Under the pieces are notes generated by a model. It searched no databases. It had not been told where the DNA came from and was given only the letters and a program-made list of their open reading frames with translations. Shown here piece by piece: positions 1 to 11,048 of a DNA stretch of 64,000 nucleotides. The position numbers were made by a program, and so were the translations under genes. How positions within the stretch are numbered: the first letter of the stretch is position 1; each line of letters starts with the position of its first letter. The DNA is from Ottelia alismoides (Eukaryota; Streptophyta; Magnoliopsida; Alismatales; Hydrocharitaceae), in assembly GCA_037367405.1 (NCBI GenBank), contig JAZKJV010006941.1, forward strand, positions 620,001 to 684,000. Direction: 5' to 3'.

Positions 1-420
1 TAGACTAGACTTGCCAGCACCAACAATAAAGATCTGATGAATATATGTAGTCAGCTCAGACTCTATTCACCACTGATATCAATTTTGCTAGAACCGATCC
101 CTTACATGTTAGCATTTATGTTCAAATCAACCGCAGATACATTACCAGCAGTCCAGCACTATCACGTACTTAACCGCAGATACATTTTCCTATAATGCAT
201 CCATTATTTTCTGCTAGGACAGGTATTCTCATGCATTCAATAAAAAATGTAGGTTTCTGCAATTAATCAGTTCGGAACAGAACAGCACATATAAATAATT
301 GCAGCCTATGCAAGATCCAAGGACATTTACAAATGTGCAAAGTGCAGACTTGTAATATTTGCAAAAATGACATTTCGAGGCACCACCAACTCTTAGCAGG
401 TATATCTCAACTTTTGTGTT
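1..420. other. Unassigned AT-rich DNA, probably MAK10 intron
   Basis: I see no credible coding exon, RNA gene or transposon end here. The base composition resembles the intron DNA around the MAK10 exons elsewhere. By position it would lie in the MAK10 intron downstream of the exon at 25720-25870, if that intron reaches the window edge. That is inference. Confidence 0.4.
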
Positions 421-600
421 GAGGGAAAAATAGGGTATGACGTCGAGGAGCCACCTACCCTTGAGCTTCTATATATTCATGTCGAGTTGATATATCTCTA
501 TGTCATGTGCTTCTAAAACTTTGTTATATATTTGTGGCTTCTTGAAGTGCACAATACAAGGAAACAGGATACCATGATGTTATACGTCCTAGTGAGGTTT
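421..600 (-). mobile_element. Possible LINE 3'-end remnant
   Basis: The stretch from about 421 (gagggaaaaatagggtatga, then a cttctatatattcatg motif near 467) resembles the LINE 3' end at 56389-56450, which has a run of A, a GGGTGTGGCATCGAGG-like stretch and the same cttctatatattca motif. It would be a short, heavily 5'-truncated LINE tail on the minus strand. Target duplications were not found. Confidence 0.25.
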
Positions 601-1974
601 CCTCGGCATGAGAATTGCAAGCATACCAAGGTTTAAAAAACATTTTGTGTATTTTAAAAAACATAGGAAAGATGGAAAACAAAGCAACAAACAGACAAAC
701 ACATACAAGAACCAGCATAAACCAAGAGCAGAAAGGATTCACTCATATAATCCAGAAGCATCATTGAGCCCACACTGCACATGGAGTTTTTTGTGTACAA
801 GTACATTTCCTCTGTCTGGTAGTTCATCATATGACTACAAGAAAACTTCAAAATATGCTTCCAAGAGGAATCAATTCCTATTATCATGATTCTAATTCAA
901 CGATATTATTTTTCATATATGAAGGAACAAAATAAATATTATCAGGAAAAATCAAACAAAGAAGCACAAAGGTTTTTGGGATTATATTATCATAGATCAC
1001 GTAGGTTCAATGATCATACAGTAGGCCGACAAGATATGGTCAATCATGGAACCAATAAAGGAAAAAAAGGAAATTGTAAGAGAGTATATGATATAGGACC
1101 TTACGGAAACGTATTCGACATAATAATGCTTTACAATATCCTTCTTCCAACTCGGCATTACTTTGCAATGTTTCTACATCTGCAACATCAGATTTCGCAT
1201 CATCAGACGGACAGACTATGAATCGAAAAAATCACCCGTTGCATCATGAAGATATTTGAACATGGAACTAGACAAATTATAAATGTAACTCAGCTTACTC
1301 GCTGGGAAAACTACTTCAAATATGGAATGACAAAGTATACGTCAGAAGTAGATAAGATGTTTAAAAATTGTAATCTTTGCCGTTGTGAATTGTTCACACA
1401 ACATGGTCATGACTTTAATGAAAATTCAGGCTCACTGTCTAGTAACATAGTTCCCTAGGAGGATAAGGCATATTCGGATAATACGGCACGGTGTGTGGCC
1501 CACTCACCTAAATCCTCAAATTTCATGATTACAAATATAACTTTGTGCATTGTTCCTCCAGTCATTGTTAAATAGATGTCATAGGGAGGCAAGAGCAACA
1601 GGGTTTTTAAAAATCTCCAAGGTCATTCAGAGGATGTAATCAAGCATGGACACTTCAAAGGCCAATGTCTACGGATCTTCATAACTAAGGCTGGGAGAGG
1701 TAGGAGGTTAGAGGCTACAATGGAGAGAGGGAAAGAGAAAGGAGGTCGGAAGAGGAGAGAAGATTGGAGAGCATGACAGAATGAGGGAGAGAAAGAAGAA
1801 TATTGAAGAGGATGGTGATGATGTGCATGGGGCAGATGTTTCCGATAACTATGATCTTGATTAAACTGTTATTTGCAAACAATGATGGAGAGTTCGTTTT
1901 GGCGGTGGTGGTGGTGGAGCAGATAATGCAAATCTTTGGTGATTTAACTAATATATAAAAAAATCATGAAAAAA
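601..1974. other. Intergenic or intron DNA without recognisable features
   Basis: A 111-codon open frame at 886-1221 has no recognisable motif and looks like chance. From 1680 to 1830 the plus strand is purine-rich (GGAGAGAGGGAAAGAG-like). No transposon ends or splice-bordered exons were recognised. Confidence 0.4.
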
Positions 1975-2049
1975 TCATGTGCTTGAAGCACATTCTGTAA
2001 GCACATTAAGGATATCAACCAAATTTCCACGTCCTGTAATGGGAGAATT

Positions 2050-3086
2050 CATCCCATCTCCAATAACAACCGATCTGCCAAGACGGACTAATCTATAGGA
2101 AGAGAACTATATTCTGTCTCGACAAAGATGATAAGAGGTACAAGTATCCATGATCCACTCAGATATGTCTGCTCTATCCACTCAGATATGTCTGCTCTGC
2201 GAAAACTAGTAATAGTATATGTTATACCTGAAGTACTAGTAGAGCCTAAGGCAATGATGTCAGACAAGCCCAAAGGAGCACGAGAGGGTCCAAAAGCATG
2301 AGTCATGATCTCCCTCAGATGAGAAACTAGATCATCGAACTTCTGCCCAATAAAGGTGGCATGAGTAGCAGGATTCTCAACCTGCTCCACGACACGTGCA
2401 AACGCTAGATAATCATGTTTCTGGAAGCAGATTTCCTCAAAGTGACCAGAGTGGTAATAGTAAGTGCAAGTCTATCGTTGGCGTCCACCTCCTCTACTAC
2501 GAACACCACATCCTCTGAACTGAGACGAGCCTCCTCTATCGCGAGATGTGGTCATAGAAGAGGAAGCTTGAGTCGAGACTGAAGAATGAACAGTAATCAT
2601 GTTGAGTTTGTTGTAGACTTCCTCCAGGGGATGTATGGATGCGCCTACAAGTAACTGAATCTGTGCAGCATCATATTAAGAGTCAAGAGCCACTAGAAAA
2701 ATTCCAACCATGGTGGCAATCCTCTACGTTTTCTGTTGCTTTGGAGAAACTGTCAGAGTCATGAAACGGTGAAGCTTCTCAAACATGCTCCTGAGAGATG
2801 AATAGAAAGTATGAACAAGACATCCATATGCGTGAAGATGTCATATTGGAGATGTAGTATCTCTATATCATTCTTCGTCTGAGAATACCTTACTTGGCAG
2901 TGGGATAATGTAGAAATATCATTGGCTATCTATGTGGTGAGAGAACCCGATAGCCAAACACGCGTGTACGCATCATCTTGCTCCTAAAAGGCATTAACCC
3001 CATTCTTGTCAATTAGCCCATCATGTGTCAGAATGTGCTTCCCATTGCACAACATAAACCCCATTCTTGACTTTGTTTTCTGACAT
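2050..3086 (-). pseudogene. Broken gag/protease region of element C
   Basis: Gag is the nucleocapsid-like protein that packages retrotransposon RNA. The start ATG at 3086 begins MSENK, parallel to MSESK in A and B. Downstream the frame breaks repeatedly. Parallel pieces include the region matching gag residues LQHDIFT, the CCHC-region remnant and the C-terminal FDDL-SHLREIM segment near 2320. A frame at 2390-2088 ends in DISEW, the start of the protease region in element A (DISEWIKDSG), but here the DSG catalytic triplet is lost. The N-terminal part is shortened relative to A and B. Not functional. Confidence 0.65.
2153..2198. repeat. 23-bp tandem duplication
   Basis: Two adjacent identical 23-bp units, 2153-2175 and 2176-2198, beginning atccactcagatatg, in the protease-proximal part of element C. 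Elements A and B have a single copy of the corresponding region, so this is a local duplication. Confidence 0.85.
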
Positions 3087-3703
3087 GATGAAGAATCCAG
3101 GAAGGGACGCAACTGGGGTTGTAGACTAATAAAAATGTGTCTACACAATCATATGTGGAATCGATTATGTGTGCAGACTCAAGCCACGACTATTCCCATC
3201 AACCGCGAGAGCACTCAAGGGCCTACGGAAGGAATTGGAGGTCTGATTGTAAGGTAAACAACCCAAAATCCTACAGTTTTGGAGGCCTCAGGAAGTACAA
3301 CACAAGATAAAAGACCATCGGTGCCCTAGAGAAGCCAACGATGGTAGAACGAGGCCATTTAGAAGGCCAGGGTGGTATCACTCGGTCCAAAGCTATCGTT
3401 GGGTGGCAAGATCTGTATCTAAGGGTCGCTCATGGAGGCGCAAGGCAGCATCGAAGATGCTTCGTTCACCGCTGGGCGGTACCGGAGATGCTCCAGTTAC
3501 TGTTGGACAGTACTGGAGTGCTGGGATGCATAGGTGGTGGTCGAGAAAGCCCTAGGGCAGCAATTCGGTGCCATTGAGCTTCACCGATGAGAAAAAGCTG
3601 CCACACGTATAAGACTTGGGTTGCTGGGGGCTGCTGCGGGGCAGCGAGAGGGTTGGCGATGTGGGTTGGGGCGCGCAGGCTCAAGCTCCGGTCTATTACT
3701 GTC

Positions 3704-3715
3704 GCCCTAATACCA
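3704..3715 (-). other. Primer-binding site of element C (degenerate)
   Basis: On the minus strand this reads TGGTATTAGGGC directly after the LTR. The plant initiator-Met tRNA primer site is TGGTATCAGAGC; two positions differ. It fixes the orientation and LTR border of C. Confidence 0.7.
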
Positions 3716-3811
3716 TGTCGAGAGAACAATATGACTTGATTATGAATGGGGCCATAGGTCTCTCTGATATAGATAGGAGAAAACCTATAGGGCAAATTAC
3801 ACAATAGCAAT
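3716..3811 (-). repeat. LTR of element C, part 1
   Basis: Starts TGTCGAG next to the primer site and shares the motif order of the B LTR (ccataggtctct, cctataGGGcAAATTACa). It is interrupted at 3812 by element A and resumes at 22079. Confidence 0.7.
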
Positions 3812-3953
3812 TGTAGAGAAATTTTATGTTTCTTAACTTTTTATCTATTTTCTTTTCCTGTTGTTTGCTTTATGCAATTCGTCCATAGGTCTCTTCTCTA
3901 TATAAGAGAGCTTAGGGCTCGAGGAATAAACAACTCTCTTATTTTTCCCAACA
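3812..3953 (+). repeat. 5' LTR of element A
   Basis: 142 bp, TG...CA ends, with a TATA-like CTATATAAGAG at 3898-3908. It supplied promoter and R/U5 functions. It is matched by 21491-22073 once the hAT-like insertion there is removed. Confidence 0.85.
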
Positions 3954-3965
3954 TGGTATCAGAGC
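3954..3965 (+). other. Primer-binding site of element A
   Basis: TGGTATCAGAGC directly abuts the 5' LTR. It is a perfect match to the plant copia site complementary to the 3' end of initiator methionine tRNA. Confidence 0.93.
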
Positions 3966-4440
3966 GACGGTCCTAGACCGGAGCTCTTGTACCCGAAACC
4001 CTAACCCCAGGCTCCACCTCCTGCCCTCTCACAGAGCCGCCCTACCCGCAAGTCGGACCTCTGCCCGTCGCCCGCCTTCTAACAGTTGGTCCTCCTGTGG
4101 CCGGTCCTCTTGTCGCACCCCTTGCGGTCGGTCCTCCTGCCATACCTGGCGCACCCCCTGAGGCCGGTCCTCCCGCAGCCGTACCCACCGCATCCCCTGC
4201 AGCCGTAGCTGTCACCTATTTCTCGCCTAACCGTTGCACCTCTCCCTAGGACGGTGCTGCCGTCCCTCTCTCTTGGACAGTGCCGCCGCCTCTCTGCTCC
4301 TCTATTGGTGCACACACCAGGGTTCTTTTTCATGATGGGGTTGGCTGCGATTTGAGTCTACACATGCAACCAACTTCATGTATGTTAGTGTAGATGACGA
4401 GTTCTCTAGTCTACTACCCTAGTCTTCCCCGTCAGGCAAT
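3966..4440 (+). other. Untranslated leader of element A
   Basis: C-rich leader between primer site and gag ATG, with degenerate repeats of a ggtcctcctg/cgcaccccctg type at about 4085-4200. No coding function is supported. Confidence 0.6.
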
Positions 4441-4815
4441 ATGTCGGAAAGCAAGATAGATATCCCCACCACAACCACCTTCAGAGGTCCTGCATCGATA
4501 GTGAAGATGGATGGGTCGAACTATGAGTTGTGGGCCATGCAATTCATGAGCCTAATGAAGTCGATGGGTAAGAAGTATAGTCTTACAGAGGAATAGCTGA
4601 CGGAGAAGACATGGTTGTATGCCTCATGGGAGGCTGATGACGCCTATGCTCGGGTTTGGTTGTCTGGGACCTTGATACCAGAAATTGCAAATGATGTCAT
4701 GCACTAGCCCACTGCCAAAGCCATGTGGGACGTTCTTGCTGCCACGTATTCACAAGCCAAAAGTGAAACAAAAATTCTACAGCTTCAACATGACATCTTC
4801 ACTATAAAGCAGAAA

Positions 4816-5925
4816 CAGTGTTCAGAAAGGCGGCCCAGGCAGCCGCATATGCGTACTCGGGCCCCCTGACGCACCGAATTTCAATATGCGGTCAACATGC
4901 GCTCAGAGGGTATATGCGGATCGAGTATTCCGCATATGCGGCCGCCTTTGTATTAGAACCCCCATCCTGAAAAAATGATAGCTTTATTTTCCTTAAAAGC
5001 CGAAAGCAAACCCAATGACTCTCGCATTATAGTTATCAAATCCAAGGTTGCAAAAGTCGGTAGTCGGTACTCTGTCGGTCGGGTCACTGACTAAGGATTA
5101 ATCGGCGGTCGGACGATTAATCAGATCTAGTCGGGCTTTAATCAGCTTTGATTTTTTAAATATATAAACCATTTTTATACATATATTATTATATATTTAC
5201 ATAGATTTATATTTTTTTACTAACATAACGAATCAAAAGAAGTAATTGAATTTAAATAAAACAGTAAGCGTATTAAAGTAAGTTTGCTTTTAAAAAAGTA
5301 AAAAAAACATGCTATCTCCAAGCAAAAATTGGTTGACTAATGGACTTAGTCGGAATTAGCCGGTACTCGGTCGGCCACCCCACTAACTAGACTAGTCAGA
5401 CCTACTAGTCGGGCTAGTCGGGTGACTTTTACAACATTGATCAAATCTATTTTTCAATGGGTAATAATTTTCTTTTCTCAAGAATAATCAGCAAGAGATG
5501 TGATGATATATCGATATGCTACTTTTTGATTAAAAAATACTGATATGTTAGTGGTTTCTGTGAGAATAATCAACAAGAGAGTAGTGTAGATTTTTTGAGA
5601 TATGCTAGTGGTTCTTAATTATCATATACAAGGTACAAAGATGATAAATAACAAGGAAGTAGAGATGAATAACAACAAGAGTATGTAGATTTGTTGGACC
5701 GTTGGTTGAAATTGCATCATACAAAAAAATCTTCACTTCATATTTGCTTACATGTTATGTTTTTGGGAACACAAATTTCTAATATTTGAATTTATTATTA
5801 TATTTTTTATTATTTTTTATTACAATAATAGAAACCACATAATCTGCATATACTTCTGCCTGCCCGCTTACTCGCTTTAGACCGCCTGACTGAACGAATA
5901 CCGCATACCGACTTTCTGAACCTTG
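4816..5925 (+). mobile_element. Non-autonomous hAT-like element, family 1, copy a
   Basis: 1110 bp. Ends are CAGTGTTCAGAAAGGCGG on the left and, on the opposite strand of the right end, CAAGGTTCAGAAAGTCGG. Flanks are identical 8-bp AGCAGAAA copies (4808-4815, 5926-5933), the hAT hallmark. GCATATGCG words crowd the left end (4845-4945). No transposase frame is visible. It contains a family 2 element at 5043-5439. Confidence 0.88.
5043..5439 (+). mobile_element. Non-autonomous hAT-like element, family 2, copy a (nested in family 1)
   Basis: 397 bp. Left end CAAGGTTGCAAAAGTCGG; right end reversed CAATGTTGTAAAAGTCAC. Perfect 8-bp duplication ATCAAATC at 5035-5042 and 5440-5447. Subterminal zones are dense in GTCGG and CTAGTC words; the centre is AT-rich. 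It lies inside another hAT-like element. Confidence 0.9.
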
Positions 5926-7216
5926 AGCAGAAAGGTCGACCCTTGCATGCTTACTATATTGCATTGCACGGGATGTTTGAGAAGCTTCATGCCTCTCACG
6001 GCTACTCTAGAGCAAAAGACATACCGGAACGCTACGATGGTTGGTGTCTTCTTGGCATCTCTTGACTCACAATATGAGGCCGCTTCCTCCCAGATATTGG
6101 TTGATGCTACCATTCCTCCTATGGAGGAGACCTTCTGTAGATTGAGCAGGATCAATATTTCAACTCCTGCTCCAGTGTCGAATTCCTCTGCCATGGCAGC
6201 CTCTCGTGGAAGAGGAGGTCCATCTCAGTTATGTGGACGGGGATCACATGGTAGAGGTGGACGTGGTCGTGGACCACCTTGTACTTATTGTCACCGATCT
6301 GGTCATACAGAAGATACATGTTATTCCAAACATGGTTTTCAAGCATCCGCCCATGTAGCAGAGCAGGTTCAGACTTATGCCGCTCCATCCACACCAGATC
6401 AACGATATGATGAGCTTGAGTCTCGAATGAGAGACATCATGCCCCCAGCTAGTACCACTTCACCTGCTTCAAAGAATAGCTTGGACATCGTTGCTATTGC
6501 AGGAGCTAGTACCTCAAGTAGTGTTCATGCCTCTACCTCTTATCGTGGTTAAGATATCTCAGAATGGATAAAAGATTCTGGTGTTATACATCATTTGTGT
6601 GGAGATAGAGATCAACTCACAGGCGCACATCCTACAGGCATGCTTTTCCAGGAAGGACTGTCTCAGTGATTATAGCATGCGGAACTCATTCCCCAATCAC
6701 AAGACAGGGGGATCATCTTGATGCCCTCTATACGGTTGCAGAATGTGCTACATGCCCCTGATTTCTCAATGAATTTACTATCTAGTAGTCAGATTACTAA
6801 GGATTTACATTTCTCAAGCAATATTTGACCCATCATCTCTTGTGTTTTAGGACATTCTTACGAGCAGGGTGATTGGTTGTAACTGTAAGCAGGGCGACCT
6901 CTATCAACTGGTCCAAACACCATACGCTGGACTATCCTCCCATTCCACTGGACCGATATCTCCCTTCCTATGGCATCTGGTCTTCGATCATCTTCCACTT
7001 CAGAAATTGTGTCAAGTCCTTCCCCGGATTTCACCCCGCTCGTCATTCAACTAAGGCGTGTCAATTAGGGAAGCATCATCGGTCTGTCTTCCCTAGTTGT
7101 CGGAGTCAAAGCAGTGGCTCCCATTTTGAGTTTTTCCATATAAAATTCGGGGTCCAAGTCGTGTTCCCGATCATTAGGTATACAGATTTTATTTAGTTGT
7201 TGTGGATGATTTTAGT

Positions 7217-7624
7217 ACCCACTTAATGGTCTAGTGCATGGCCTCAAATTTCAGCGAAATTCGGTCGAATTTCTGTCGAATATCAATATCCAGTCGAAAC
7301 CGAAATTCGACCGAAATGACCGAAATATGGGGGTCCGAGTACAGAAAATGACCGAAATGACCGAAATTTCGGTCGAAATTCCACCGAAATTCTGTTTTGG
7401 TCGATACCGAAATGGTGACCGAAACCGACATTTAAGGCCTTGGTCTAGTGGTAGTACAGTGTGTCTACCACACAAAAGACCAAGGTTCCAATCCCACTCT
7501 TGCAGGGGTTGCGTTAGGTAGTCGACAACCAGCGTAAAAAATAGTCGAATCTTTCAACATGGATTTGAGCAAGAATCCATGTAAGCGACCCTACTTATAG
7601 TGGGAGAAGGCTTAGTACATTTTA
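7217..7624 (+). mobile_element. tRNA-derived SINE (plus strand), itself split by a MITE
   Basis: Flanked by an 18-bp direct duplication GTTGTGGATGATTTTAGT (7199-7216 and 7625-7642). The head has an A-box-like tggtctagtggtagtacagt and a B-box-like aaggttccaatcccac (about 7483-7500). The body has gttgcgttaggtagtcgac and catggatttgagcaagaatcc. A second copy is at 25012-25194. Excluding the MITE the SINE is about 200 bp. It is probably transcribed by RNA polymerase III and mobilised by a LINE. Confidence 0.85.
7237..7442 (+). mobile_element. Non-autonomous hAT-like MITE, family 4, copy a
   Basis: 206 bp inside the SINE head. Ends CATGGCCTCAAATTTCAGCG and, reversed, CAAGGCCTTAAATGTCGG. Perfect 8-bp duplication GTCTAGTG (7229-7236, 7443-7450). 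Almost the whole interior is built from CGAAATT/AATTTCG words on both strands. Related to 51107-51323. Confidence 0.92.
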
Positions 7625-8641
7625 GTTGTGGATGATTTTAGTCGCCTGTCTTGGGTTTTCTTGTTGAAGAACAAATCGAGATATGGAAATGCAATTATGA
7701 ATTTCATTAAAAAATGTAGAACGTTTTTTCCACATCTGTCAAAATTATCAAGACTGGTAATGCGCGGGAATTTTGTACTCATGTGCTCTCTCAATTCTAC
7801 GCAATTCATGGTATTCTTCATCAAACTTCATGTGCATATACGTCTCAATAGAACGGCGTTGCTGAGAGAAAGCACTGTCACCTTCTTGATGTCACACGTA
7901 TCCTCCTGATCCAGAGTTGTGCACCTCTTTCATTATGGGGTGATGCGGTTCACACGGCTTGTTATCTCGTCAACCGTGCGCCCTCATCAGTGTTGGGAGA
8001 GAAGAGACCCTTTTTCCCTTGTTTTCTCTAACAAGGAGTTGTTCTCTCTTACCCCTCGCATTTTTGGATCTGTTGTGTTTGTCCATTCGTTGTCTCCAAG
8101 GATTGACAAGCTCTTCCCTAGGGTTGTCAAATGTGTCTTTGTCGGGTATTCTAGAACTGAGAAGGGTTATCGTTGCTATGATTCGTTACGTAGGAGATAT
8201 TATGTCAGCGCAGATGTCACATTTTTTGAGTCTGTCATGTATTTTTCTCCAACAGGTGACAGGTTGACACCTTCAGATTCGGATAATGAGGTCTATATTC
8301 CGCATCCACCCATGCGCCGCCAACCACCTTCATCACCACCTTCACTACCACCTCCTCCATCACCTCCATCAGCCCCACCCTCTTCCATTGTCTTGGTTCC
8401 ACCACTCCCACATAACTACAACCGACGCCCTGCTCCTGCTCATGTTCATGGTTCGTCATCCAACATGCCCTAGGTTTATTCTGACAATATTAATTCTAAT
8501 GATGGGACTAATGATGTTTCTCAGCCGGGTTTATCTCAAGCGGTTGATGATCAGACAGGTGGCAAGGATGATGATGATCTTGATTTACCTATTGCTATTA
8601 GGAAGCAAAAGCATTCATGTGATTCATATTCGATTGCTTCT

Positions 8642-8789
8642 TGTTGGGAAAAATGAGAAAACTTGTTTATTCCATCAGCCCTAGGCTCTCTTATATAGGA
8701 GAGTAGCCTATGGGTAAATTACATAAAGAGTCCAACGGGAAAGACAAAATAATAAAAAGCGAAACATAGGTGAATAATATATATCTACA
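8642..8789 (-). repeat. 3' LTR of element B
   Basis: 148 bp, TG...CA. On the minus strand it is preceded by a purine-rich tract (CCATCTTGAGGAAGAG, 8805-8790), the second-strand primer. Contains a TATATAAGAG-type TATA region. Confidence 0.9.
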
Positions 8790-8815
8790 CTCTTCCTCAA
8801 GATGGAGCACAGATA

Positions 8816-10896
8816 TCAATCATGCTGAGCTTGGACACGCACTTCTGAAACGGGCCTCGTAGTAATGCCTTGGTAAAAATGTCTGTCGTTTGATTCTCTG
8901 AACTCATGGAATGTAGCAACGAATCCCTTCTGAATCATGTCACGTATAAAGTGACAATCAACTTCAATGTACTTGGTTCGTTCATGAAATGCTGGATTAT
9001 TTGCAATGAACAAGGCTGCCTGATTGTCACATTCCAAAGCCATAGGAAGTAGGACTTCTATGTGTAAATCTGTGAGCACAGCCTCTACCCACATCATTTC
9101 TGTGCTAACCTGGGCCATAGCCCTATATTCAGATTCAACAATAGACCTTGCCACAACAGTTTGTTTCTTTCTCCTCCATGAGACTAGAGAATCTCCAACA
9201 TATACCGCAAACCCAGAGGTGGACTTCCTGTCCTTGGGACACCCTGCGTAATCTGCATCTGCACAGGCTGAGATAGTAATCACTGTGCCTTTCTTAAAAC
9301 AGTAAACCCGCACCTGGAGATGACTTGAGGTACCTGAGTATCATATGTATGGCATCCATGTGTACCTGACGTGGTTGCTCCATGAACTGACTTACTCGAC
9401 TCACAACAAAGGAGATATCGGGCCTAGTAATAGTGACATAGAGAGGTTTGCCCACCGGTTCTCTGTATCTTCTCCTATCCACCTCCTCTGTATCACCATC
9501 ATATAGCTTCATACTAGGATCCATAGGTGTCGTAGCAGGTCGACAACCAAGCATTCATGTTTCACTCAACAGGTCAGTGACATACTTCCTCTGAGACATT
9601 ACCAACCCATAAGGATTTCTGGCGAACTCCGGTCCCAGAAAATATCTAAGAACTCCAAGGTCCTTGGTAACAAATTCACGGCCCAGCATTTCTTTCGCCT
9701 CATTTATTCCCTGTTCATCATCCCCTGTAATCAGAATGTCGTCTACATAGACCATGATTGCAATGATGCCTCTGGAAGTCCTTTGTACAAACAAGGAATG
9801 ATCAGCATTAGAACGTTTGTATCCATGTTTCTCAAAGAGATCTGAGAGCTTTTGGAACCACGCTTTGGGCTCTGCTTAAGGCCATAGATAGCCTTATGAA
9901 GTCTGCACACCTTAGGATACTCCCCCTCAACAGCAAAACCAGGTGGCTGTTGCATGTAGACTTCCTCCTGTAAGTCACCATATAAGAACGCATTCTTCAC
10001 ATCCAACTGGTATAGTGGCCAATCACGAGTGACCGTAACAAAAAGCAGGATCCGTAGAGTGGAATGGCGGGCCACCGGCGAGAATGTATCAAGATAATCC
10101 ACCACATATGTCTGTGTAAAGCCACGAGCAACAAGACGAGCCTTGTATCTGTCAATACTACCATCTGCATTCTACTTGACTGTAAATACCCACTTGCAGC
10201 TCACTGGAGACACATCGACAGATGCAGGAACCAGACTCCAAGTTCCTCTAGACTGAAGAGTTGCCATTTCTTCCTCCATGGCTAGACGCCATCTGCAATC
10301 CTTCAGTGCCTCTTGGTAATTCCGTGGAATAGCCACTGCTGACAATGCGACGACGAAATTCCTGAAATCTCCAGTTAGACGATCAAATGACACGGAAGCT
10401 GCTAAAGGATATGACGCGTAGCTCCGCTTCGACTTTCGAAGAGCTATAGGAATATCTGAATCATTTGTGTCCTCGTCTGGCCTCTGTAACACATTCTGCT
10501 CAGAAAAATCATCAGATCCATCAATAGTAATATCTTCAGAACATACCTTAGGCGAGCTAGATGATGAGCGATGACCATGAGCTGAAGCAGGCCGACGGGT
10601 ATAATGAAATGGTAATGGTGAAACCAGTATAGTAACAGGAGGTATAGAAGATTGTAACGGTTCTAGTGGTGGTGCTGGTGGTGGTGTTGATGATGGTGGT
10701 GGTGGTGGTGGTGACATGTAAATGGCATCAGTATTAGCAGGGGGTAGCAACTGATCACCTGAGGCTGAGAAATACATAACAGATTCAAAAAATGTAACAT
10801 CAGCACTGACAAGGTACCGCATGCGCAATGAATCGTAACACTTGTACCCCTTCTGAGTTCTGGAGTACCCAACAAAGACACACTTGACAACCCTAG
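8816..10896 (-). pseudogene. Integrase C-terminus, reverse transcriptase and RNase H of element B
   Basis: On the minus strand: integrase tail VVKCVFVGYSRTQKGYKC (from about 10894), a Ser/Pro-rich linker, then the RT lead-in EEEMATLQSRGTWSLVP and CKWVFTVK near 10290-10175. RT follows with [15 protein letters not shown] and [20 protein letters not shown] (about 10095-9950), and the catalytic [13 protein letters not shown] at about 9755-9715. RNase H follows with ADADYAGCPKDRKSTSG, SEYRAMAQ and HFIRDMIQKG (9250-8925). Each domain is readable but spread over several frames through small indels and stops. RT would copy element RNA into cDNA in cytoplasmic particles. Confidence 0.85.
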
Positions 10897-11048
10897 GGGT
10901 TCGTTTGGTTGCAGTGTTGGGCAAGGTTGGGTTGGCCCAACCCGGGGTACCCCTCCTTCCAACCCTCCCAATCCTCCTCACAGTTTACTATTCACAGGGG
11001 TACTCCAACCCAACCCAACCTTGCCTAACCCTGCAACCAAACGAACCC
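10897..11048. mobile_element. Tourist/Harbinger-like MITE
   Basis: 152-bp near-perfect inverted repeat. Left arm GGGTTCGTTTGGTTGCAGTG; right arm reversed GGGTTCGTTTGGTTGCAGGG. Flanked by TAG (10894-10896, 11049-11051). Element A preserves the empty site: the matching integrase codons near 8125-8140 read continuously ccctagggttgtc with no insert. GGGTTCGTTTGG ends are typical of Tourist-type MITEs. Confidence 0.88.

Larger units (their letters stand above)
4441..6552 (+). pseudogene. gag of element A, split by a hAT-like element
   Basis: The ATG at 4441 begins MSESKIDIPTTTTF and continues with VKMDGSNYELWAMQF, the copia gag N-terminal signature. It is interrupted at 4816-5925 by a hAT-like insertion and resumes at 5934. 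The C-terminal half (5923-6552) stays open and carries the zinc knuckle CTYCHRSGHTEDTC at about 6280-6325 (CX2CX4HX4C). In-frame stops in the N-terminal part (e.g. TAG near 4594) show decay. Gag would form the particle around element RNA in the cytoplasm. Confidence 0.8.
6553..8641 (+). pseudogene. Protease-integrase part of element A pol, broken
   Basis: Begins with the protease motif region (DISEWIKDSG near 6550-6580). Next is an NVLHAPDFSMNLLS stretch near 6740, then the integrase core VVDDFSRLSWVFLLKNK (7626-7680). The integrase C-terminal signature RVVKCVFVGYSRTEKGYRC is at about 8122-8180, followed by a proline-rich linker to 8473. Frameshifts and stops are frequent. The segment 7217-7624 is a SINE insertion that duplicated part of the VVDDFS codons, and element B enters at 8642. 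Integrase would insert cDNA into chromosomes; this copy cannot. Confidence 0.8.

Noticed and set aside
886..1221. 111-codon open frame in AT-rich DNA
   Set aside because: No motif, no splice or transposon context, composition typical of chance frames.
7440..7500. Possible tRNA gene (A- and B-box-like sequences)
   Set aside because: No full cloverleaf; the 18-bp target duplication and the second copy at 25012 show a SINE head.
10663..10971. His-rich and Pro-rich minus frames
   Set aside because: Shadow frames of the GGTGGTGGT tract in the B integrase-RT linker.
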